From assembly GCA_030673355.1 (NCBI GenBank), contig DAOVJF010000032.1, forward strand, positions 1 to 11,896: a stretch of DNA of 11,896 bases, given 5' to 3'. This document shows positions 5,387-11,896 of this stretch, piece after piece. The number at the start of each line of letters is the position of its first letter. Position 1 is the stretch's first letter. Below the pieces are notes generated by a model. It was not told the DNA's origin, searched no databases, and was given only the letters and a program-made list of their open reading frames with translations. The DNA comes from Planctomycetota bacterium. GTDB lineage: Bacteria > JAJVIF01 > JAPKYR01. A program made the position numbers and the translations under genes.

Positions 5387-7429
5387 CTACATCTTCACCC
5401 TGCTCCTGATCTTCTCAATCTCCTCGTCGCTTACTTCCTTGCCGAATGCCATGATCGGAGCCAGTTTGAAACCATGCTTCACTCCGATTTCTCCGATTTC
5501 CTTCACTTTATCGATATCGATCTCACGTCCAAGAGTGAAATTATCATCCCTGCCTTCAAGCCCAAGAAGAATTGTCTCCGCTAGGCACGCGAACCCCACA
5601 TTTTTCGGGAGTCCCAGGTACACACCCCAGTGGACATCGCCGGGGATTAATATTTCGCCGGACTCAATAACCAGGATATCGTCCCTCTTCCCTGCTTCCT
5701 CTCTCGAAACATCCGGCGGCATCGCGACATCGCATACCAGCGCGCCTGATTTCAATTTCGTTACATCGATTATTCCCCCACGGGCGCTTGATGAAGCCAC
5801 GACGATATCGATTGTGGGGAGAAATTCATCGGGCACAGTAGCGACATCGACTTTCAGCTCCCGACCCTCTTTCGCGGCCTTGCTTTCAAGCGACCGCGCC
5901 AGCTCCATAAGGCGTTCGGGTTTAGGAGCCACCAGCACAAGCTCTTTGACATCCTCCGCGAGCAGTTTCGTTATCGCCTTGCCGATCGAACCGGTAGCCC
6001 CGATCACCATCGCGCGGCAACCCGGGATATCGATACCAAGTTTACCCGCACCGTATTTAACTGTCTCGTGCAGTGCCCAGATAGTATAGGAATTACCCGT
6101 GGTTATAGCGATTGGGCTTCTTTTTGCGACACTTACGCCCGCATCGCCCACAACACTCGTATGCGCTCCCAATCCAAGGACCGACGCGCCTTTTTTTCCT
6201 GCCCATTTCGATATCTTCTGAATCTGCCTGTAGAAAAGTTCCGCTGGATGCTTCGTCATCATTTTCGGCGTGGCGCCGATCGCGTAGAAATATCCAACAA
6301 TTTCCCGACCTTCAGGAGTTTTTATGCCCGTTGCTTTCGATACGAAAAATGGCGGTGCGATTGCGGCTGATTCCTCAACAAGTCCCTTCGGGAACGCTTT
6401 CAGAAATTGAAGTCCCTTCTTGCGCCAGAGATATTCAACAGTTATCGGATGCATGACAAAGGAGAATTTCGGGATATCAGGCACATGTTCGGGGGCGAGA
6501 TCGATCAATCTCGGCTCGATTCGGGATTTCAAAATCAGGTTGATGTATCGGTCATATAACTGGGAGTCCGTCAGGTCATTTATGCTCTCGCCTTCTTCAT
6601 TAAGATGAGCGGCAAATATCGCCTCGAGGATATTCGCTCCGAAACTCCTACCCCCCATTTCCGGCGTAGTGGTTATGAGAGTTGTGACCCCGCGGCCCTT
6701 CAGGTCCTCCTCATCAGCCTCCATGACTGTATTGGTAACGACAATTTTTCCTTCAAGGTCGTTTGGTGCGTAGCGGCGGATGTAATGATAATCCCCGACT
6801 ATGACATCCGCCCAGCCAAACGGTTTCTGGAAAATCGGCCGAACTGTCTCCTGCCGTTTTCCCGTTGGGTAAATCGCCTCGAATGGAATGTTGGTCAGGA
6901 TTGGCATCAGCCATTTCGCTGTAACAGCCACAGTTTTCAAGGATCGCATCGAGAAGGGAAGCTTCAGGGCATACATGAAATCACCGAATATGAACTTACT
7001 CGTGTACTCGCCGAGAACCTCCGCGACACCCCACCGGTCAAGCCCCGACATAACGAGGGTTTGCTTATCGTCAAACAGGCCCGGACGTTTCTCCAGCACC
7101 CACTTGATCGCCCATCGTTCGAGGGTTTGCTTAAGCCCGGCGCCATCCACGACCGGAGTATTTTTCGAAGCGTCGATAAACCGTTTTGTGTCCTGGTGTA
7201 CGTACGTTCGTCCGCCTACATGAAAATATACATCGGCACCCCCAAGGCCGATCGCCTCAACGTCGCCGCTTTCATCCGCTTCCCTGATTAACCGGATCGC
7301 CTTCCACTTGTCTCCATCCGTCCCGATTCTGCGCACGTGGTATTCGCGGCCCAGCAGCGACGTGGTGAAGTCGTGGTCGCGCTTCGACGAGCCGATGGAA
7401 ACCGAGAGTATCTCAACCGGTTTAAGCAT
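5387..7429 (-). CDS. Two-domain oxidoreductase: quinate-dehydrogenase-like N-terminus fused to acyl-ACP reductase-like C-terminus
   Basis: This is a 680-residue cytosolic protein. Residues 1-275 match my memory of a family annotated 'quinate 5-dehydrogenase' in anaerobes: SIGSSKRDHDFTTSLLG (11-27), RIGTDGD (34-40), GLGGADVY (61-68), TPVVDGAGLKQTLER (91-105), YPTGKRQE (187-194), GDYHYIRRY (212-220) and TTTPEMGGRSFGANILEA (253-270). After a linker, residues 321-680 resemble cyanobacterial long-chain acyl-ACP reductase: SFVMHPITVEYL (323-334), GLGAHTSVVGD (419-429), TTGNSYTIWALHE (443-455), Rossmann loop GATGSIG (477-483), FACLAETILLGLEG (613-626) and GEIGVKHGF (646-654). Cys615 aligns with the catalytic Cys294 of Synechococcus AAR. 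A thioester-to-aldehyde reduction with NAD(P)H is plausible, but the substrate is unknown. The start (7429) lacks an SD but has TATAAT 8 bases upstream. The gene follows the ABC-F gene by 44 bases. TAG stop. Confidence 0.82.
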   Translation of the reverse strand: MLKPVEILSVSIGSSKRDHDFTTSLLGREYHVRRIGTDGDKWKAIRLIREADESGDVEAIGLGGADVYFHVGGRTYVHQDTKRFIDASKNTPVVDGAGLKQTLERWAIKWVLEKRPGLFDDKQTLVMSGLDRWGVAEVLGEYTSKFIFGDFMYALKLPFSMRSLKTVAVTAKWLMPILTNIPFEAIYPTGKRQETVRPIFQKPFGWADVIVGDYHYIRRYAPNDLEGKIVVTNTVMEADEEDLKGRGVTTLITTTPEMGGRSFGANILEAIFAAHLNEEGESINDLTDSQLYDRYINLILKSRIEPRLIDLAPEHVPDIPKFSFVMHPITVEYLWRKKGLQFLKAFPKGLVEESAAIAPPFFVSKATGIKTPEGREIVGYFYAIGATPKMMTKHPAELFYRQIQKISKWAGKKGASVLGLGAHTSVVGDAGVSVAKRSPIAITTGNSYTIWALHETVKYGAGKLGIDIPGCRAMVIGATGSIGKAITKLLAEDVKELVLVAPKPERLMELARSLESKAAKEGRELKVDVATVPDEFLPTIDIVVASSSARGGIIDVTKLKSGALVCDVAMPPDVSREEAGKRDDILVIESGEILIPGDVHWGVYLGLPKNVGFACLAETILLGLEGRDDNFTLGREIDIDKVKEIGEIGVKHGFKLAPIMAFGKEVSDEEIEKIRSRVKM

Positions 7430-7437
7430 CAGGAGGT

Positions 7438-7443
7438 ATTATA
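7438..7443 (-). promoter_or_regulatory. Perfect TATAAT -10 box for the reductase gene, likely leaderless start
   Basis: On the minus strand TATAAT ends 8 bases before the ATG at 7429. Standard geometry would start transcription at, or one or two bases before, the start codon. The sequence between is ACCTCCTG, so there is no Shine-Dalgarno site. No good -35 box is seen around 7460-7467. The box sits in the 44-base gap after the ABC-F stop, so the reductase may be transcribed separately. Confidence 0.5.
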
Positions 7444-7473
7444 CAGAATTGTAAGGCCGTTGCTCTGGTGATT

Positions 7474-9414
7474 TCACTCCATGCTCTCCTCCAGGAGTTT
7501 AAACAGGCCATCGCGTTCCGATTTCTTAGAGAGGATCACCCTGCTCAGTTCCCCCGCTTTTTCGAAGTCCATATACACTTCAGGCTGGTTCAGTTCTTCT
7601 TCAAGAGTCCGTATCTGGACTTCGATTAACTCTATCTCACCCATCACATTTTCAGGTGATTTCCCGACCGTTCTCCCTTCCTGGGATCCGGTGTCGCGGG
7701 ACCTATGTGATTTTTTTCTTCTTTTCTGCCTGGCCCGGTCTCTTTTGTCCGACTCAAGTTCGAGTTGCCTTTGATATTTTCCTGCTTCTTCCCTGGCAAA
7801 TTTCTCCTGGTGTTTTCTATACAGGAGGTCGGAATAATTCCCAATATACATCCTGGCCTTCCCGTCGCCAAGTTCGAGAGTATTGGTCGCCAGCCGATCT
7901 ATAAACGCCCGGTCGTGGCTTACAAAAACGAGGGTACCATCATACTCCTGTAAAGCTTCCTCCAGGATCTCCAGGCTTGGAAGGTCAAGGTGGTTCGTAG
8001 GCTCGTCGAGAATCAGGCAGTTGGATTTGCGTGTCAGCAGAATAGCGAACATTAATTTACTTCGCTCACCACCCGACAGATCCCCCACTCTTTTTTCAGT
8101 GTCATCGCCCGAGAATAGAAACCGTCCAAGAAGGTCTCGTCCTTCCTGCACGCCGACACCGCGTCCGAGCCTGAGTAGTTCGCTGATTACGTCATTATCG
8201 AGATCAAGCTCCTCCATTGTCTGCGAGAAATAGCCCCGGACAGTCCTCTCACCCCACCAGATTTCACCCTCATCCTGTTCGATCTCACCGATCATCATCC
8301 GGAGCAATGTGGTTTTTCCGGTGCCATTGCGTCCGATAACCGCAAGCCGGTCCCCAAGGCGGACGGAGAAACTCACATTATCAAGAAGAGGGGTATCGCT
8401 GAAACTTTTTTGAATTCCATGAAGCGTAAGAACCTCGTCAAAAGACCTCACCGATGATTCAAATTTCAGATGCATTCCGGCACGGTCATGTTTCGACTCC
8501 TCGACCATACTTGCTTCGATTTTATCAAGCTTTTTCTTCCTGCTCATCGCCATGCTGGCTTTAAGCTTGTCTTTCGACCATCTCGCGATAAATTTCTTTA
8601 GCTGTTTAATCTCCTTCTCCTGCGCATCGATCATTTTCCGTTCCCGTTCGAGCTTCTCGGCTTTCTGTTTTAAAAAACCTTCATAACCCCCGGTGTAACG
8701 CGAGATTTTTCCGCCTTCGAGTTCGAAAAGCACTGGGCATGATGAATCGAGAAACCTTCGATCGTGACTGATTATGAGGTAACCGCCATCGAAATTTTTG
8801 AGGGTCGCTTCCAGCCATTCAATCGCGGGAAGATCGAGATGATTTGTCGGCTCATCGAGGAGAATAAAGTCGGGTTTATCCGCGAGAAGCCGGGTAAGCG
8901 CGAGGCGTGTGCGTTCGCCGCCCGAAAGCCCCTCAGCCGGTTTACCCCAATCAAATTCCCGAAATCCAAGCCCTGTCAGAATCGACTTAACTTCGGTTTC
9001 AAAAGTGTACCCGCCTGCTTGCTCGAATTTCTGGAGTAAATCAGAATACTCATTCCCTGCGGCCCTGACATCATCCGGATTATCACCTGCCATACGCTCT
9101 TCGAGTTCACGGAGCCTGGCTTCCATCCTCTGAAGTTTTCCCGCTCCACGCATGGCCTCCGAGAAAAGTGTCCCTCCCGGTTCGACATCGGTAAATTGTT
9201 CAAGATGCCCGAGTAAAAAATTTTCACCGGGTAGCGATAATAAGCCCGAGTCCTTCTCCTCATGGCCTGAAATTATCCTTATCAGAGTGGTTTTTCCGCA
9301 GCCGTTCGGACCGATCAATCCGGCTCGATCACCGGACGCGAGGTAGAGATTGACCCCGTCGAGAACAGTCCGGTCCCCGAACGATTTGACAATATTTTTC
9401 AACTGAATGGCCAT
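7474..9414 (-). CDS. ABC-F family ATPase (ribosome-associated translation factor)
   Basis: ABC-F proteins lack membrane domains and act on the ribosome E-site, where they rescue stalled complexes or, in some lineages, protect against antibiotics. Using the upstream ATG (9435) for numbering (653 residues): ABC1 has Walker A GPNGCGKTT (42-50), signature LSGGE (170-174), Walker B ILLDE (191-195) and the H-loop His224. The inter-domain linker, about 255-320, is basic and helical (QLKKFIARWSKDKLK, SRKKKLDKIE). ABC2 has GRNGTGKTT (368-376), LSGGE (453-457), LILDE (474-478) and His507. A Lys/Arg-rich stretch (567-580) and a C-terminal coiled coil (about 597-650) follow, as in Uup/YdiF-type members. 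I choose ATG 9414 because MAIQLKNIVKSFG is the usual beginning and 9435 overlaps a -10 element. All ATPase residues are intact. The subfamily is not resolved. Confidence 0.93.
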   Translation of the reverse strand: MAIQLKNIVKSFGDRTVLDGVNLYLASGDRAGLIGPNGCGKTTLIRIISGHEEKDSGLLSLPGENFLLGHLEQFTDVEPGGTLFSEAMRGAGKLQRMEARLRELEERMAGDNPDDVRAAGNEYSDLLQKFEQAGGYTFETEVKSILTGLGFREFDWGKPAEGLSGGERTRLALTRLLADKPDFILLDEPTNHLDLPAIEWLEATLKNFDGGYLIISHDRRFLDSSCPVLFELEGGKISRYTGGYEGFLKQKAEKLERERKMIDAQEKEIKQLKKFIARWSKDKLKASMAMSRKKKLDKIEASMVEESKHDRAGMHLKFESSVRSFDEVLTLHGIQKSFSDTPLLDNVSFSVRLGDRLAVIGRNGTGKTTLLRMMIGEIEQDEGEIWWGERTVRGYFSQTMEELDLDNDVISELLRLGRGVGVQEGRDLLGRFLFSGDDTEKRVGDLSGGERSKLMFAILLTRKSNCLILDEPTNHLDLPSLEILEEALQEYDGTLVFVSHDRAFIDRLATNTLELGDGKARMYIGNYSDLLYRKHQEKFAREEAGKYQRQLELESDKRDRARQKRRKKSHRSRDTGSQEGRTVGKSPENVMGEIELIEVQIRTLEEELNQPEVYMDFEKAGELSRVILSKKSERDGLFKLLEESME

Positions 9415-9425
9415 GCTTGAATGGT

Positions 9426-9434
9426 ATGATAGCA
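9426..9434 (-). promoter_or_regulatory. Extended -10 element for the ABC-F gene
   Basis: The minus strand reads TGCTATCAT, an extended -10 (TGn plus a hexamer with five of six matches). It ends 11 bases before the ATG at 9414, leaving a leader of about 4-5 bases and no room for a Shine-Dalgarno site. It overlaps the alternative ATG at 9435, which argues for the 9414 start. The -35 region is weak, as is usual for extended -10 promoters. Confidence 0.45.
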
Positions 9435-9464
9435 TAGCTGTTGATAACTGAGTCCTGTAAACTT

Positions 9465-10580
9465 ATGGTAAAGAAGATCCTTATAACACTGCTTGTGCTG
9501 CTGATCCTCCTGGGGCTGTTTATATGGATGACCGGGCGTGTAACAGTCCAGGATATGTCAATGGACCTCGCCGATTCGAATACCCAGCCAATCCCTCTCA
9601 ATCTCGAAGGCAGGAGGCTTGTCTGGGGATCGAACGCGAATGTCCCAATCGAACTTGAATGGGGAGGGGAAGGTTATAACCTGCTTGGATTCATGGGAAT
9701 CCCGGAAAATCTACAGCCCCTTGAAATTAATATTGGCCGTACCCCGATCCGCGATGAGTGGAATATCGCAACCATGGTTTTCGGAGAATCCGGGGAACCG
9801 ACCTTCCTTACTGAAAACAACGGAAGTTTCCTGAATATGAGGCAATCAGCGAGTGGTGAAATAATTGTTGCGACACATCATGTCGAGGAGTCCGAGAATG
9901 TAATAATTTTGGAAGGCGATTTCAGTAATGTTGAAGAAATTTCTCCTACCCAGTCGCTCGACAGGTGGCCGAGCGTAAGCGCGGATGGGAATAAGATCAT
10001 TTTTCATTCTTACCGTGGTGGCAATCCAGGTGGTGATTTGTTTCTTGCGGAGCGTGCAGATGCAAACAGCTACTGGGAAATTTATCGCATGACCGATGTT
10101 CCGGATGTGGAATACGTCCTTCCATTTATCGATCCCGGCAGCAAATATTGTGTCGCGATAGAACGCGACATCGGTCATGAAGATGGCTATGTGACTCTGT
10201 GGGAGCTTGATGGGCACCGGTTTCTGGATCAAAGGCATATCAATTTTGAACCGGAATTAATCAAGCATCCCACAATGAGTGAAAATTCGGAGATCCTCTG
10301 CTGGGAAAAAATGGTCGGGGATTGCTATTACATCTACACCTGGACCGAAGACGGCGGGGAGCAGTTGATTGGCCCTTCCGATAGCCCTCCTCACCCGGGA
10401 TGGGGATGGGTACAGCCGTCGATAACACCTGATGGAAATTTCATTTCATTTGCCGACGCGTATAAAGGTTACGGTGAAGACCGGATCGGGATTTACGAGC
10501 TTGAAACCGGTATAGTGACGTACTTCGAAGGCTGCGGCGGGAATATAATGTTCCCATCGTTGTCTGATCCATCGATGTAG
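9465..10580 (+). CDS. Membrane-anchored TolB-like beta-propeller protein of unknown function
   Basis: The product is 371 residues from the ATG at 9465; a TTG at 9441 would add 8 residues, but the later start gives a normal N-terminus (MVKKIL followed by a Leu/Ile-rich helix to about residue 22). The helix is a signal anchor or signal peptide, so the rest is outside the inner membrane. The body has PD40/WD40-like repeats as in TolB: RWPSVSADGNKIIFHSYRGG followed by DLFLAE, KHPTMSENSEILCWE followed by YYIYTW, and VQPSITPDGNFISFADAYKG followed by IGIYEL. The protein ends at the beginning of another such repeat (MFPSLSDPSM), so the last blade may be closed by N-terminal strands, or the C-terminus may be shortened. 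No catalytic residues are visible. No SD precedes the start. It is followed after 13 bases by the aldo/keto reductase gene, so the two are probably one operon. Confidence 0.7.
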   Translation: MVKKILITLLVLLILLGLFIWMTGRVTVQDMSMDLADSNTQPIPLNLEGRRLVWGSNANVPIELEWGGEGYNLLGFMGIPENLQPLEINIGRTPIRDEWNIATMVFGESGEPTFLTENNGSFLNMRQSASGEIIVATHHVEESENVIILEGDFSNVEEISPTQSLDRWPSVSADGNKIIFHSYRGGNPGGDLFLAERADANSYWEIYRMTDVPDVEYVLPFIDPGSKYCVAIERDIGHEDGYVTLWELDGHRFLDQRHINFEPELIKHPTMSENSEILCWEKMVGDCYYIYTWTEDGGEQLIGPSDSPPHPGWGWVQPSITPDGNFISFADAYKGYGEDRIGIYELETGIVTYFEGCGGNIMFPSLSDPSM

Positions 10581-10593
10581 TCTGGAGATATAA

Positions 10594-11724
10594 ATGAAAT
10601 TCAGGAAAATTGCAGACTGCGAAATTTCAATACTCGGATTCGGGTGCATGCGCTTCCCTGTTATCGATGGTGACATGAATAAAATCGATGAACCCGAAGC
10701 CACCCGTATGCTCCATTACGCCATCGATCACGGGGTTAATTACATCGACACCGCGTGGCCTTATCATGGAGGAGCGTCCGAACCTTTCACGGGCAAGGCT
10801 CTCAAGGGCGGCTACCGCGACAAGGTATATCTCGCGACAAAACTGCCATCGTGGATGGTTGAATCGCGCGAGGATTGCGATAAATATCTCAATGAACAAC
10901 TTAAGAAACTCCAGACCGACCGGATCGAATTCTACCTCCTTCACTCACTCGATAAAACCCGCTGGCCGCAACTGAAAAGCCTTGGTGTCGTCGAGTTTAT
11001 GGAAACGGCTATCAGGGATGGCAGGATCAGGTACGCGGGATTTTCATTCCACGATGATCTGGACGTTTTCAAGCCGATCGTCGATGATTTCGACTGGACG
11101 TTCTGCCAGATTCAGTACAATTACATGGATGAAAATCACCAGGCGGGAACCGAAGGCCTGGAATATGCGGTATCGAAGGGATTGGATATTGTCGTCATGG
11201 AGCCACTCCGAGGCGGAAAACTCACGAAAAGGATTCCCGACACAATCCAGAATCTCATGTCCACGAAAGGGATCGATAAAACCCTGGCTGAACTTGCCCT
11301 GCGATGGGTCTGGAATCGCGATGATGTATCGTGCGTGCTTAGCGGAATGAGCACGATGGAACAGGTTATCGAAAACTGCCGTATCGCGGATGACGCCCAG
11401 CCGAATTCACTTTCGGATGAGGAATTTCAAATCATAAACCGGATCAGGGATCTTTTCCTCGAACGCATGATTATCCCCTGCACCGACTGCCGGTATTGTG
11501 TCCCATGTAAGGAGGGAGTTGATATCCCGAGGATTTTTTCGATTTACAACGATCTGAATATTTATCGTAACAGTGAATGGGCAGAGGGTTATTACCAGAT
11601 TTTTCTTCAACCCTCGGAACGGGCATCGAACTGCAGGGAATGCGGCGAATGTGTAGAGAAGTGCCCGCAGGGAATAGGGATAATCGAGGAACTCAAAAAA
11701 TGCCACGCAGCGTTGAGTGGGTAA
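10594..11724 (+). CDS. Aldo/keto reductase with C-terminal iron-sulphur domain (COG1453-type)
   Basis: A 376-residue cytosolic oxidoreductase. The aldo/keto reductase barrel (1 to about 275) keeps the catalytic tetrad Asp52 (YIDTAWPYHGG), Tyr57, Lys83 (LATKLPS) and His117 (YLLHSLD), with family motifs ILGFGCMRFP (13-22), YAGFSFH (147-153) and the cofactor-side segment VLSGMSTMEQVIENC (248-262). The C-terminus adds two Cys motifs: Cys296, 299, 302 and 305 (CTDCRYCVPC, followed by GVDIP), and Cys347, 350, 353 and 357 (CRECGECVEKCP), the second a typical ferredoxin-type [4Fe-4S] site. This arrangement is common in anaerobes, where electrons may come from or go to ferredoxin-like centres as well as NAD(P)H. 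The physiological substrate is unknown. GGAG (10584-10587) lies 6 bases before the ATG. It is the second gene of the operon with the propeller protein. Confidence 0.92.
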   Translation: MKFRKIADCEISILGFGCMRFPVIDGDMNKIDEPEATRMLHYAIDHGVNYIDTAWPYHGGASEPFTGKALKGGYRDKVYLATKLPSWMVESREDCDKYLNEQLKKLQTDRIEFYLLHSLDKTRWPQLKSLGVVEFMETAIRDGRIRYAGFSFHDDLDVFKPIVDDFDWTFCQIQYNYMDENHQAGTEGLEYAVSKGLDIVVMEPLRGGKLTKRIPDTIQNLMSTKGIDKTLAELALRWVWNRDDVSCVLSGMSTMEQVIENCRIADDAQPNSLSDEEFQIINRIRDLFLERMIIPCTDCRYCVPCKEGVDIPRIFSIYNDLNIYRNSEWAEGYYQIFLQPSERASNCRECGECVEKCPQGIGIIEELKKCHAALSG

Positions 11725-11753
11725 GAGGGATTATTTGGTATTATTAACTTAAG

Positions 11754-11896
11754 CCGGGTGCCGTTCACAAGCGACGCCTAAAGCGGAGCTTGTGGACGAA
11801 CAATAAAATATGAATCCTATCTCAAAAACCCCATGTGCCGTTTTTTAACAATACTCGGGTGCCGTTTAGGAATAAAGTCCGGGTGCCGTTCACAAG
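11754..11896. repeat. GTGCCGTT repeat series with 24-base spacing, running off the window
   Basis: The 18-mer CCGGGTGCCGTTCACAAG occurs exactly at 11754-11771 and 11879-11896 (the last base of the window). Two shorter relatives lie between: GTGCCGTT at 11835-11842 and CGGGTGCCGTT at 11856-11866. The GTGCCGTT cores start at 11758, 11835, 11859 and 11883, so the last three are exactly 24 bases apart while the bases between them differ. No gene is seen in 11725-11896. Confidence 0.6.
11762..11798. repeat. 11-bp hairpin after the aldo/keto reductase gene
   Basis: CGTTCACAAGC (11762-11772) pairs with GCTTGTGGACG (11788-11798) over 11 positions with one G-U pair and a 15-base loop that can itself form CGC/GCG. 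It starts 37 bases after the stop. AACAATAAAA follows rather than a T-run, so it is a weak terminator candidate. The left arm belongs to an 18-base sequence that recurs at the window end, which suggests an interspersed palindromic repeat. Confidence 0.5.

Noticed and set aside
5304..6089. Long plus-strand open frame of 261 codons.
   Set aside because: It is antisense to the reductase gene, is dominated by Ser/Pro/Ile low-complexity sequence, and begins inside the 31-bp palindrome. It is a shadow of the real gene.
6605..7291. Plus-strand open frame of 228 codons.
   Set aside because: It lies antisense to the well-supported N-terminal domain of the reductase and shows no protein family pattern.
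11754..11896. CRISPR array.
   Set aside because: The shared core is only 8-11 bases with about 13-base gaps, far too short for repeats and spacers, and no cas gene is present.

Overview
The window looks like ordinary chromosome from a bacterium of intermediate G+C that I cannot place in a phylum. Evidence for a bacterium: strong AGGAGG-type ribosome binding sites before several genes, a lipobox lipoprotein, an ABC-F translation factor and sigma70-like promoter boxes. Stop codons include TAA, TAG and TGA, so the standard code applies. Some genes lack any Shine-Dalgarno sequence and carry a -10-like hexamer close to the start codon, which suggests that leaderless and SD-led genes coexist.

Layout. 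Positions 1-1650 hold a plus-strand group of small envelope-type genes: the end of a two-helix membrane protein, a 277-residue acidic lipoprotein, a small two-helix membrane protein broken by an in-frame TGA at 1334, and a weak possible remnant with a second TGA at 1548. A one-helix membrane protein of unknown function (1673-2284) lies on the minus strand. Across a 250-base divergent spacer with a good promoter is a methylthioadenosine phosphorylase gene (2535-3350), then a GT-C-type integral membrane glycosyltransferase (3387-4949). A 437-base convergent spacer follows, with no gene but three strong hairpins, one of them a perfect 31-bp inverted repeat.

On the minus strand, 9414-7474 encodes an ABC-F ATPase and 7429-5387 a 680-residue fusion. 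The first ~275 residues resemble proteins annotated as quinate 5-dehydrogenase; the last ~360 resemble cyanobacterial long-chain acyl-ACP reductase, with the Rossmann glycine motif and the catalytic-type cysteine present. Divergent from these, 9465-10580 (membrane-anchored TolB-like beta-propeller) and 10594-11724 (aldo/keto reductase with two C-terminal iron-sulphur motifs) form a probable two-gene operon. The last 140 bases contain a hairpin and a short GTGCCGTT repeat series, with a 24-base period in its last three copies, that runs off the window end.

How the genes work together: no single pathway links them. MTA phosphorylase serves methionine/purine salvage, the glycosyltransferase and lipoprotein serve the envelope, ABC-F serves the ribosome, and the acyl-ACP-reductase-like fusion and the aldo/keto reductase are redox enzymes with unknown substrates. 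I see no clear defence system, CRISPR array, transposase gene or tRNA. The most unusual items are the two-domain reductase, the 31-bp perfect palindrome with its neighbouring hairpins, the TGA-interrupted gene and the short repeat series at the right edge.
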